DNA of 64,000 nucleotides from Escallonia rubra (lineage: Eukaryota; Streptophyta; Magnoliopsida; Escalloniales; Escalloniaceae), in the NCBI GenBank assembly GCA_033065855.1, contig JAVXUO010003050.1:62001-126000 (forward strand). The letters are read 5' to 3'. Below the pieces are notes generated by a model that was not told the DNA's origin, searched no databases, and was given only the letters and a program-made list of their open reading frames with translations. The position numbers and the translations under genes are program-made. This document shows positions 36,601 through 46,629 of the stretch, piece after piece. Each line of letters opens with the position of its first letter. Positions within the stretch are counted from its first letter, which is position 1.

Positions 36601-38489
36601 AATAAGAAAGAGAGTTAGGGAATAATCTTAACTTAAAGAAATCAACTCCGGCCAGCTCATGGCACTGGATTGTAAATTGCCTACATGTTCGACTGTTGAT
36701 TAACTTGTTTCCTTATTAAAAGTTACAAAGTCAGAGACATTGTAACCTCTTGGAACATGAAAGTCCATATTGATCCGGTCTAAATATGGCTTTGGATAAC
36801 AAGGTTGTACATGTCTAAGGCCTAGGTCAACGTGTTCTCTGATAAGGTCCATCAGTTGCTCACTTTAACCATCATTTGGGTTTAGGAGGGGGATAAGGAT
36901 AACGATGACAGTTTCAAGGTAAAGTTGGTTCGGCTCGTATTGCCCCTGAAGGCATAAGGGTGTATGTAATGATAATATTCTCCTTGGGGCCTCCAACCTT
37001 GGTCATTTCCTTGTCTAAAACTGGAAATTTGTGAGTTGACATTCCCTTTAATCTCAACATAACCTTCATTTGTCCCCTAGCAACCATTAATCCTTTAGTT
37101 CATCCTAGATCATACGTTTTGTGTTGAGGGGAATCTAATGTTGGCGTTAGGTCTCTCAGCGTTTCTAATCGTATTTGAATTTTTTTTTTAACATGGTTGT
37201 AATCTTAGACATGCTCCTTTATATATTCTCAAATATGCTCATCGTCTTTTGGACGTGTTCGTCGCTCAGTACCTCCTTACATTGAAGATTTTTCTCCTTG
37301 ATCCCCAAAAAGGTTTAATTGACATTTTTCAACGTCATCCATCCTCGTATGCCCCCCTTGAGTTCAAGGTGATAGTTGTGGCAGTAGTTACAACTTTGTC
37401 ATTAGGGTTTTTTCTAGTACCAATTATTTTTGCAGAAATAACACGAATATATCCCTTTGGGCGTGCCAAAAAGTGTTTGACTGTATCTGTTACATGCCTT
37501 AGGGAGGTTTACAAATATTTTCATGTGGGGGTGTACTAGGTCCTAATGGGACCACATGTAAACACAATTCCCAAATAAGTTAAACGGCCTGGTGTTTGGG
37601 GGAGTGTGCCTCTTTTGACTTCTTTCAAAACGATCTACGAGGGCTTAAGAGTATCCTCAGAGTTCTTTTGACCTATTACTTTAGGACTTTTTCAATGCTA
37701 TTTAAGTTACTGTAGCTCCTACCTAATTTTCTCCTTCTCTTATTTAAACCAAGTGTAAGTGTACATTGAACATGGGCACTTTACCTTCACAGTGTTTGTA
37801 ATATTGAGTCTTGTAAACTGATAAGACTTTAAATGTGGAAAAGATTCAGGTAAAAAATTGGATACACTTTGATGACTGTTTAAATGAGTTGAATAGAGGT
37901 TTGATGCATCTAAGATAGAACTGTTTACTTAGGGTAAACATAGGTATGTTAACGTAAAATGTGAGTTAGCTTGTGTGTGGTGTTGAATAGGGTTAATTGA
38001 TACCACATTTATGACTTTCATAGTTGGGCTTTTAATCATTAGCCTCATTGATCTAATCTGGAGCTAGCACGTGTTTTAGCATGCCTATTTTATCCTATTG
38101 CTCATGTTAAGCTTTCTTAATTTAATCTGATTTTGGTACGTGTTGAGGTTAGTAAGGTCTTGTTTTACCTACTTGCCTAAGTCTTCATTCAGCCTCTACC
38201 ACGTTTTTTACATCTCTTGCCATGATGACACGTTGCGCAGATAAAACACCATGCCCTATGTGGAGTGAGCCATATTTATTTAGCTTAGAACTACCATGTG
38301 TCATTTACCCATTTTTTCTGTTGATTTCATACTTTATAAACAATCACCAACTTGCTTTAGGACGAATCAGCTTTGTAGTAGAGACTTGACATTAGGCCGA
38401 TCCCTAACTCCTCAATGAAGTGACATCTTGATGCCTCGGGACAAATCAGCCTTGCTAGGCTGAGTCATTATATTTTTACTTGGTGCAAA
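27600..38489 (-). mobile_element. Ancient Ty3/gypsy element, heavily decayed
   Basis: Two diverged direct repeats bound the region: about 27600-29650 (split by about 1.1 kb of other sequence at about 28165-29280) and about 37420-38489. Both end in GGTGCAAACA and share AAGTTAAACGG, GGGCAATTTACC-like and CTTAGGGTAAA phrases, as expected of old LTRs about 1 kb long. Between them, minus-strand remnants resemble a gag C-terminus (35930-36250) and a gypsy aspartic-protease region (about 34130-34460). I do not recognise reverse transcriptase or integrase, so that part seems deleted or too diverged. On the plus strand, 30050-31300 carries a plant-mobile-domain remnant (separate entry). Coding frames are broken dozens of times; the visibly large LTR divergence implies an old insertion. 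Confidence 0.6.
29900..31300 (+). mobile_element. Plant mobile domain (PMD) remnant, antisense to gypsy gag-pol
   Basis: Plus-strand fragments read TITLRDVATIIRLRLFG near 30646-30700 and LLIWISRFLLCPGAGKINKEYF near 30860-30930, matching the order of the PMD (aminotransferase-like plant mobile domain): 'TLRDV..L.GL..FG' then 'FLLYWLS.F.F'. A TATA-like ATTATAAAAAGG lies at about 29914, just after the left repeat. PMD genes are known in Mutator-like elements and as antisense extra ORFs in some gypsy lineages. Here it lies inside a gypsy fossil on the opposite strand, near the 3' end of that element. The frame is broken many times. Whether it is part of the gypsy element or a separate nested element is undecided. 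Confidence 0.55.
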
Positions 38490-40440
38490 CATTATCCACT
38501 TTTGATCTATTTAAGAGATTTGCTTTTCATTTTGATACACCGATGTATTTTTCTTTCATTCTTTTTTTCTTCCCTGGATTCTCAAATTAAGTTCAAGTTA
38601 AGAGAAAAATATTATGGTAACAATAACTATAGACATTGTTGTTCTTTGCAAGTGCCACTGCAGACTAATTCTATTGCCCTGCTTGTCCCATTGTCCCAAC
38701 AGTTCTGCATCATAACGAGAGAGTGCTTCTAAAAGTTTTGCTTCATAGAGTTGCCATTCCTTCCGCGTTTTATCAATCTAATATATGTTAAAGAGCGGGA
38801 GCTGAGAGAACGTTATCATGTTATCGCCTATTTGGACATCCTCTTTTCTCGTTACGTGGACTCAAAATTCGTTTTTGTTGTTAGTGATTCAATTATCACT
38901 TTGCTTTTATAATTTTGAACGTTTGAATTCCTAAAATCTCTTGGCCTAATTATACTTTCCCTGTCAACCATGATTAAGTTCCTACATTCTGGGCAATTAT
39001 CTTCACACGTTTATTTCTATTTATATGATGTGCTCATATTTCTTTTAATTTTATTAATTAGTGAAAGTGATACCAATAGTTTGATTTTCAGTGTTGTTTA
39101 CATTTTTTGTTTTAATTGAAAATTTTGATGTCCTGCATTCGTTTTAGTTCTTTTTAAAAACTATGTTAGTTCAAAATGCTTTAATGTGCTATGCACGATA
39201 TCAAAACAAGTTAAAATGTGGAACGGAAATTTCTTTTATTGTTTGTAGAAACGGCTTCCAGTTGCTATGTTTGTTGTGCTAACTGTCCTCTCTTCTGGAT
39301 TAATCGTTTTACGATGAAACATGTAAGAATGGCGTCAAATTCGATAAGATCAAGGCCAAATGAGATATGGGGACATGCAGAATAGAGGTCAAATCCGGTC
39401 GTGATGAGTTTTACCAACTTGACTAGGCATACAACATTTTGGTCACAAATGATCGGCTTTCGGGTGTCTGACTTGGTTCTACCAATTGGTAGCACATCTT
39501 TATTGATGTCGCCAAAGGTACCAACCAAATCGAGCATTCGGCAGAAGCATCACTCACTCTAGATATTTATGCTCTCCAAAGCCCAACTCTGTGTTTGAGC
39601 CATTTACCAGGTTGGGACATCTATGTGCAGGAGGTTCAAAGGTGTCTGTCAAAGCAAAATTGAAGGCATTTTTAAGTAGACCCGGCCACCCTGATGAGAC
39701 TTTGGGAGGCTGGTCATCTAATGAACTTCTTGGTACAATTTTCTTGATAGTGGCTGAACCCACCGAATTGCGTCATTTTTTAATAAATCCGTCCTCGCTT
39801 GCTTGTGTGGTATTACAGGTAGAATGGCATTAATGGCTGCTAACTTGGTTACGCGCAATGGGGGTTCTTCATCCGATCATAAAAACCCACTTTATGAAGA
39901 TTTCTCAGATCCGTAAAAGGCTAAAGAAGGTTGAGTTTAATGAAATCAGGGCAAATTGAATGCAGTTCAGATAAGCTACTGATGCAACTCAACCCGGTAT
40001 TAGATATTTTGGTCAAAAATGATTCTAACTGTATGATAATGTCACCAAAGAAGGGATCAGGATCATTTGCCCTACAGCAGAGGCGCTGAACAACATTTAG
40101 CGACAAAAATTGTCATTAAGAGTATTTTGTCATTGTTACTGAAATTTATAGTGATAATTTTTTGTCGCTAAAAAATATTTAGAAGTATTTTTTTGATACA
40201 ACATCTCTGATATACAATACAGCAGATGATCCTGATTTCCAAAGAAGGCATTTGGGAAGAATAGGGGTAGCTTGGGCTCTCAGCTGCACGATGAGTCCAA
40301 GATGGCATTCTGCAGTGTTTCATGGCCCAACGAATTTTGCTTTGGGTTTCCTCGCGATGTGCAGGAGATTCATATTTCAAAACTTTTGGCCGAAGCAGAC
40401 CAGGGACTTTGTCTACCAATCTGGTGAGACTTGACAAGTG
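38100..40440 (+). repeat. Tandem duplication, unit 1 (part LTR plus unknown sequence)
   Basis: From about 38100 the sequence matches, in order, unit 2 beginning at about 40445: an LTR-like part ending GGTGCAAACA (38489 and about 40866), then about 1.9 kb of shared unknown sequence. Landmarks in both are TTCCCTGGATTC, CTTCCAGTTGCTATGT, CCAACTCTGTGTTTRAGCC, and GATGAGACTTTG followed by TGGTCATCTAAT. A short open frame in this part (39591-39833) reads like a protein fragment (KAKLKAFLSRPGHPDETL) but I recognise no family. Confidence 0.75.
40054..40238. mobile_element. 185-bp MITE with 9-bp CCAAAGAAG duplication
   Basis: CCAAAGAAG occurs at 40045-40053 and 40239-40247. The terminal inverted repeats are left GGATCAGGATCATTTGC and right, reversed, AAATCAGGATCATCTGC. 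A second, inner pair (TTTAGCGACAAAAATTG and its reverse AATTTTTTGTCGCTAAA) makes a nested hairpin. The tandem partner copy has the uninterrupted site (CACCAAAAGATGGCATTT near 42363), so this is a bona fide insertion after the duplication. The 9-bp duplication points to a Mutator-type transposase. Confidence 0.88.
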
Positions 40441-40444
40441 TTCA

Positions 40445-42560
40445 ACATGCATGTTTTACCCTTCCGCTCACATTAAGCTTCCTTAATTTTTTTTATCTTG
40501 GCACGTGTTGAGGTTGATAAAGTTTCATTTTGCCTGCTTGCCGAAGTTTTGGTCCAGCTTCAGCCATATTTTTTATATCTCTTCCCATGATGACAGGTTG
40601 CGCAGATAAAACTACATGCCCTCTGTGAGTGAGCAATGTGTCTTTCTTTAGCTTAAAAGAGCCATGTATCATTTACCCATTATTTTCGTTGATTTGACAT
40701 TTTGATAAACAATCACCAACTTGCTTTAAGACGAAACGGCCTTGTAATGGAGACTTGTCCTTAAGTCAATCCCTAACTTCTCGGTAACAAACGGCCATGT
40801 TTATGCCTTGAGACAAATCAACCTTGTTAGGCCAAGTCATTTTGTTTTTTTTACTTGGTGCAAACATTATCCACTTTTGATATGTACAAGAGATGTGCTT
40901 TTCATTTGTATATGCTGGTGTGTGTTTTTCATTTTCTTTTCCTTCCCTGGATTCACAAATTAAGTTCAACTTAAGAGAACTTAAAAGAAAAATACTACGG
41001 TAACAATAACTACATACATTTCTGTTCTTTGCAAGTGTCACCGCAAACTAGTTTCATTTATGTGCTCGTCCTAACAGTGATGCATTAGAGTGAGAGAGTG
41101 TTTCTAAAAGTTTTGCTTCACATAGTTGCCATTCCTTGCGTGTTTTCTCTTATCTGACGTATACATTATAAAGGAGGAGATGAGAGAATGTTACCAAGCT
41201 ATCGCCTACTTGGACATCCTTTTTTCTGGTCACATGGACTCCAAATTTTTTGTTGTTAGTGATTACATTATCACTTTGCTTTTATAATTTTGAACATTTG
41301 AATTCCTAAAATCTCTTGGCCTGACTATAGTTTCCCTGTCAACCATGTTACTACGTTCTAGGCAATTATCTTGGCACGTTTAATGATGTGCTCATCTTTC
41401 TCTTAATTTTATTGATGAAAGTGATACCACTAGTTTGACTTTCAATTTGTGTACATTTAGATTCAACTAATTACGTGAAACTTTTGATATCGTATATTCA
41501 TTTTATTTTTTGTTTTAAAACCATATTAGTTCAAAGATCTTTCATGTACAATGTATACGATATCAAAACTAGCTAGTATATGAAATAAAATTTTCTTTTA
41601 TTGTTTGTAGAACTGCTTCCAGTTGCTATGTATTATGTATGTTGTTTAAGCGACGATACATGTAGGACCGACCATCAAATTCGACAAGGTCAAGGCCAGG
41701 TCAAATCCAGTCATGATGAGTTTTACCAACTTAGGCACACAAATTTTTGGTCACAAATGATCGGCTTTTAGGTGTCTTGACTTGGTTCTACCAATTGCTA
41801 GCACATCTTTATTGATGTCGCCAAAGGTACCAACCAAATCGAGCATTCAGCAGAAGCATCACTCACTCTAGATATTTATGCTCTCCATAGCCCAACTCTG
41901 TGTTTAAGCCATTTACCAGGTTGGGTTAATCTATGTGCGGGAGGTTCAAAGCTGTTTGTCAAAGCAAAATTGAAGGCATTTTCGAGTAGACCCTGCCACC
42001 CCGATGAGACTTTGCGACGTTGGTCATCTAATCAACTTCTTAGTACAATTTTCTTGATAGTGCCTGAACCTACCGAATTACGTCAATTTTTTTATAAATC
42101 CGTGCTCTTGTTTGTGAGATTTACAGGTAGAATGGTATTAATGGCTGCTAACTTGGGTGCACGCAATGGGAGATCATTATCAGATCATTAAAATCCACTT
42201 TACGAAGATCTTTAAGATCCATTAAAGGCTAAAGAAGGTCGAGTTAAAATGAGATCATGGCAAATGGAACGCGGATGAGATAGGCTACTGAACCAACTCA
42301 ACGAGGTACAGATATTTTGGTAAAAAATGATGCTAACCACTGTCACCCCTGCACGATTATGTCACCAAAAGATGGCATTTAGGAAGAATTAGGGGTAGCT
42401 TGGGCTCTTGGCTGCACAATGAGTCCGAGATGGCATTCAGCAGTGTTCCATAGCCCAATAAATTTTGGTTTGGGTTTCCCAGCGATGTGCAGGAGATTCA
42501 AATTTCAAAGCTTTTTGTCTACCAACCTGGTGGTGAGACTTGAGAAGTGTTCAGCCTCTT
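40445..42560 (+). repeat. Tandem duplication, unit 2
   Basis: This is the second copy of the about 2.2-kb unit (LTR part 40445-40866, unknown part 40867-42560). It lacks the 185-bp MITE of unit 1 and has independent small indels. Both units end with the same CRATGTGCAGGAGATTCA... and TTGASAAGTGTTCA phrases. No gene is recognised; a 73-codon frame (41970-42191) corresponds to the open frame in unit 1. Confidence 0.75.
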
Positions 42561-42934
42561 ACCCACAATATTCTCGAGGAAGCCCAAAGCATAGTGGCTG
42601 ATTGGGGTGACTTTTCTGCACCTAGGACACCATAATATCGAACCATAGACGAGGAAACGCACACGAGAAAAGCCTATTTTAGCAGACATTCTTTAGCTTG
42701 CCAGAGCCAAACTCGGTATGGAATGCACCACATGCAAGAGATTTAGCTGTAAAATTAAAACCATATGGATTCGACAAATTTGAAATCCACATCTTTCACT
42801 ATAAAAATGTGAGAAAGGTCGCGTGAATATCTAACGATAAGTTATCTATGACTATGCTTGAATTGTATTGTGATTGGGCTTGTTATCCGCAAAAGCAATA
42901 AACTTTATTGAATATGAAGCAGCAGTGTCTCCTA
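42561..42934. other. Downstream spacer of the HemD-like gene
   Basis: No open frame of note. It lies immediately after the stop codon of the minus-strand HemD-like gene and probably carries its 3' UTR. Confidence 0.5.
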
Positions 42935-43867
42935 TTAACATTCTAAAGATTTCCATTTGAAAGCAAGAGCATCGACAACACCACCAAAACTATCAAACCT
43001 GGAGCTCACCACATCCACCCCTACACCCAGTCTCTCCGCCCCTGACGCCGTAACCGGCCCGTGCGCCGCCACCACCAACTGCGGACACCGCTTTCTCACC
43101 GCCTCCCAGTCCAGCCCAAACTCCTCCAAGCTCTTCAACAGCCCCTCCACCTCCGCTGTGCTCGTAAACACAACCGCATCCAACCCACCGCCACCCTCCT
43201 CACTACTCATCCCCACCACCACCTCCGCGCACTTTTTCCCCGCCCACCGCGTCTCGTACCCGTCCACCCTCACCGCGACCCACCCGTTCGACGAAAGGTC
43301 CCTCAGAAAATCAGGCACCACCAACGGCTCCTCCAGGCCAACCACGAGTGGCACAGGACACAATACCCTTTTTCCTCGCCCAAACCCTAATGACTCCACC
43401 AACCCGGTCGGCGTCGCCACCGGAGGAATCATTATCCTGACTCTTTCAGGGTTTTTACAAACTTTGCTGACGAATAAATCGTCAAGTAGCTCTGAATCCC
43501 TGCCCAGAGCGGAGATTGTGAAGGTATTCCCAAATGGAGATAAAGGGGGTAACGTGAGCTCATCCATGGCCTGTGTGAAGGCTGAGATTCCGATTCTGGA
43601 AGTGAAAGCTATGGCGGAGAAATCCTGGAGGAGGGACTTGGTTTGTGGGGTGGATGAGAGGTAGCGTCGGAGGTTGGATTTGGTGTGTGGGGTGGGCTCG
43701 ACGACGACGGTGGGGCACCAGAGGGGGGACCAGCCCTTGAGGTGGAGGAAGTGGGATAGCCTGGCGGCGTAGCTCTGCGGCGTGGTGAAGGCGACGACCC
43801 GGCTGGTGTTGTTATTGGGGGATGGGGGCGGTGGCTGCAGATTTTGCAGAGCCTTTGGGGTTTCCAT
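42935..43867 (-). CDS. Uroporphyrinogen-III synthase (HemD) family protein, 310 aa, intronless
   Basis: One uninterrupted frame of 310 codons on minus, start at 43867. The layout is that of the two-lobed HemD fold: VVAFTTPQSYAARLSHFLHL opens lobe 1, FSAIAFTSRIGISAF gives the family's 'AFTSR.G' signature, VRVDGYETRW marks the return strand, LDAVVFTSTAEVEGL is the lobe-2 'VFTS...V' signature, and VVAAHGPVTASGAERLG is the 'IGP.TA.A...G' signature near the C-terminus. HemD cyclises hydroxymethylbilane to uroporphyrinogen III in the plastid tetrapyrrole pathway. The N-terminus is Pro/Asn-rich and not clearly a transit peptide, and the active site of this family is poorly conserved, so the reaction should be considered probable, not certain. 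The coding sequence is clearly more GC-rich than its surroundings. No breaks are seen. Confidence 0.85.
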   Translation of the reverse strand: METPKALQNLQPPPPSPNNNTSRVVAFTTPQSYAARLSHFLHLKGWSPLWCPTVVVEPTPHTKSNLRRYLSSTPQTKSLLQDFSAIAFTSRIGISAFTQAMDELTLPPLSPFGNTFTISALGRDSELLDDLFVSKVCKNPERVRIMIPPVATPTGLVESLGFGRGKRVLCPVPLVVGLEEPLVVPDFLRDLSSNGWVAVRVDGYETRWAGKKCAEVVVGMSSEEGGGGLDAVVFTSTAEVEGLLKSLEEFGLDWEAVRKRCPQLVVAAHGPVTASGAERLGVGVDVVSSRFDSFGGVVDALAFKWKSLEC

Positions 43868-44166
43868 TTTGGATCATAATAGCTGGTTCATCATTGTTGG
43901 GAGAGACGAGTGACGGGTGATGATGCACACGACCACGTCCTGCTCTGAATTTCTTTTCGTTTCTTTATGACCACATTCTCACTATTCCTAATCTTCAATA
44001 TTTCCCATTTCATCAGTTTACCTTTTTGTTTCTTTTGGGGTTACTTGCATCCTTTTACTTGCATCTTCAATATTTCCCATGGAATCTAGGCTTAGCCCGA
44101 AGCCGTAAACTCTAGATTTTAACCATTCGATTCGACTCTTACCAAGTGCACTCCACGACTAGTCAT
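43868..44166. other. Upstream region of the HemD-like gene
   Basis: Short spacer between the HemD-like start codon and the Mutator-like element. It should contain the gene's promoter; the transposon therefore sits only about 0.3 kb upstream of the start codon. No clear core promoter motif is visible. Confidence 0.5.
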
Positions 44167-44175
44167 TATCTGTTA

Positions 44176-45353
44176 GGGAAAAGTGCATAAACCACCCTCG
44201 TGGTTTGGGTCAGTTGCAAAAAGACCCCTGCATTTTCAAAAGTTGCAAATGAACACATGTGATCACAAAAGTGTTACAACCGACGATTTCTGTAATGAAA
44301 TAAAAAAATTGTCCCAAATACCCTTGTATATAGACCCTAAGATTGTTTCTGTGCATCGAAATTCTCGAGCAGAGGGCGGCACCACCACCCCAGCGACACC
44401 GCCGCCACTCCGGCATTCCAGTCGTCTCTACAGGCCCATGCCCTTCCCTATCATCACAACCACAACCCCGCGAAACCCATCGGCCTTTCTCCTTCGTCGC
44501 CACATCGATCACACTGCCGCACCGCCCTCTTCTCCATCGTTGCCGAGTTTCACCCTTGTAGTATGACGAGAACTTTGAAACTTAGATCTAGGGTTTCACA
44601 AACTTTGATGTTGCTGATTTGCCTGAATCGCACAAACTTAGATCTAGGGTTTCAATCGCACCTTACGATTGAAACCCTAGATCTAAGTATGTGCGATTAG
44701 GGTTCGAAACGATTGAAACCCTAGATCTAAGTATGTGCGATTAGGGTTCGAATTGAAACCCTTGATTAAAACCCTTGATTGTTGTTGACGTGGGTATGTG
44801 GTGTTTGGTCGTGGTGCAGTGGTGGTATGCGGATGACGGCGATGCGATGGGACTAGGCGGTGATGGCTGCTGTGGTATTGGGCGGTGATGGCGGCAACCG
44901 GACTGGGCGGTGATGACGATTGCGGGATTGGGTGGTAATGGCGACAACGAGATAGTGTGGGGGTGTTGCGGTGATGGGATTTGATGAGGCAGTAGCGGCG
45001 ACGGGTTTCGATGAGGCAGGTGGCGACGGGGGCGATCGTGGGTAGGGCAGGTGGCAGACGGGGTGGGGTGATGGAGGTGGATATACGGCTAGGGTTTGGT
45101 TTCATTAGATTAGGGAAAAAAGTTTGGGATTTGGGAGAGAGAAATAAATAGAGGGCATTTTAGTCATTTTTTTATATTAATATTTATGAAACGCACTATT
45201 CAGGAGCGTGAGCAATACATGCCGTTAGTTTGGACGATTTTTCTAACGGTTGCAACACTTTTGCGATCACAGGTGTTCATTTACAACTTTTGCAACCGCA
45301 TGGGTCTTTTTGCAACTGACCCAAACCACGAGGGTGGTTTATGCACTTTTCCC
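44176..45353. mobile_element. Non-autonomous Mutator-like element, 1178 bp
   Basis: A perfect 9-bp duplication TATCTGTTA flanks it (44167-44175 and 45354-45362). The terminal inverted repeats are about 110 bp, starting GGGAAAAGTGCATAAACCAC on both sides and running through GGTTTGGGTCAGTTGCAAAAAGACC to AAAGTGTTGCAACCG with few mismatches. The interior has two tandem copies of an about 44-bp unit containing CCCTAGATCTAAGTATGTG (44658-44755), an inverted partner of it (44575-44655), and a GC-rich GGCGGTGATG-type block (44810-45070). There is no transposase. Open frames inside (44183-44566 plus, 44683-45105 minus) are low-complexity Pro/His/Thr/Ser strings and I do not regard them as genes. Confidence 0.9.
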
Positions 45354-45362
45354 TATCTGTTA

Positions 45363-46629
45363 ATCGATGTTTTTTTTATGTATAGGAAGAGGGGGAGACA
45401 AAATGTATTTGCGGAATTCTTGACGGTCGTTTATGAGATGTAAGTGAAATGATCACAATATGTGACACACCGAATAAATCGAGAGCTAGTAAGCCGGCAT
45501 CGGTTATAGTCCAATAAAACAAATAACAAAAGTTAAGTAGGTTGCACCATCAGAATTGGAATCTTGGGCAATTCTGCACAATCACGAGGCATTTGATTGA
45601 TAAAGCATACGGTAACTCTTTGAAACTACATTTTGAGAAGGATTTTCAAGATGTCTTAAGAAATAATTTAGCAAGAGTTTTCATGTTATGCCATTGCTCG
45701 AACATTTGGGAAGCGACATGTCCAGTCAACTACTACAATTTTCTCCCAAATTATGTTTAAAGTGACCATCAAAGGAAGCTTTGACAAACTATCGCAACCG
45801 TTTTTGCTTATATGCAGGGGCAGGCAACAATTGTCGCTCGTGCCCTCCAGCAGAGGTCGGTGGTGATGGGGCGGTGGATGACAGCAGGTGGCAGTGCCAA
45901 AAGATGGTAGCTGGTGGAGCCCAGTATTGATCCTTCTTGGAATTTAAATTTCTAACTAAAGGCATAAAAGTTGGATTTGTGCCAACACAATATATAAAAC
46001 TAATTTCACAGAACTCGGTAAACATTCAGATTCCAAATCCAAATAGCACCAGGACTGGCTATTGTTATCAGGATGCTTATTGAAGGACACTCACCGGGCT
46101 ACTTCGTATATACTCCGTAGTTAGATAGAGCATTATCCTTTTGTTGGCTCATCACCTCTCTCCTTTTGGTTTCTAGTAGTCTTATATATGTATTATTTGT
46201 TTTTTTCCTTATATCAATGCAAGTCTAAAATCATCCACACACAGATACAAAATCCAAATAGCAGAACTACAAACCTTAGGATCCAATTCCAAGGCTATTC
46301 CCGCAATCCAATTGGAGCCTTAATGTAAACATTGAACTGTATTCAAATTGTAATCATAAATTGAAGAAGTATCGTTCGACAAATGAAGTCAGGTAAAAAC
46401 AACGAGTCAACATTAACATGTGAATCTTTCTTAGGAATTTGCTGAAAGATAACAGGGCCAAATCCAATTAAAGGAAGGGAGTAGGTGACTGAATTTGTGC
46501 ACAAAAGTGATCAACCCCGCACAAGACTACTCCTGATGATGTGGGGTGCTGTCAAAAGAATCTAAAAGCTCAATTGAATTTCCCACGGTTACACCTGAGA
46601 TGAATTGAATAGTACTATGAATGAAGGTT
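45363..46629. other. Intergenic, no gene recognised
   Basis: Spacer between the Mutator-like element and the stop codon of the tafazzin-like gene. The part close to 46629 should hold that gene's 3' UTR. Nothing else could be supported. Confidence 0.55.

Noticed and set aside
42957-43664. 235-codon plus-strand open frame opposite the HemD-like gene
   Set aside because: It is the antisense shadow of the GC-rich minus-strand gene: low-complexity Ser/Thr/Pro composition and no domain.
44183-45105. Open frames inside the 44176-45353 Mutator-like element
   Set aside because: Pro/His/Thr/Ser low complexity from GGTGATGG-type repeats; no recognisable protein.
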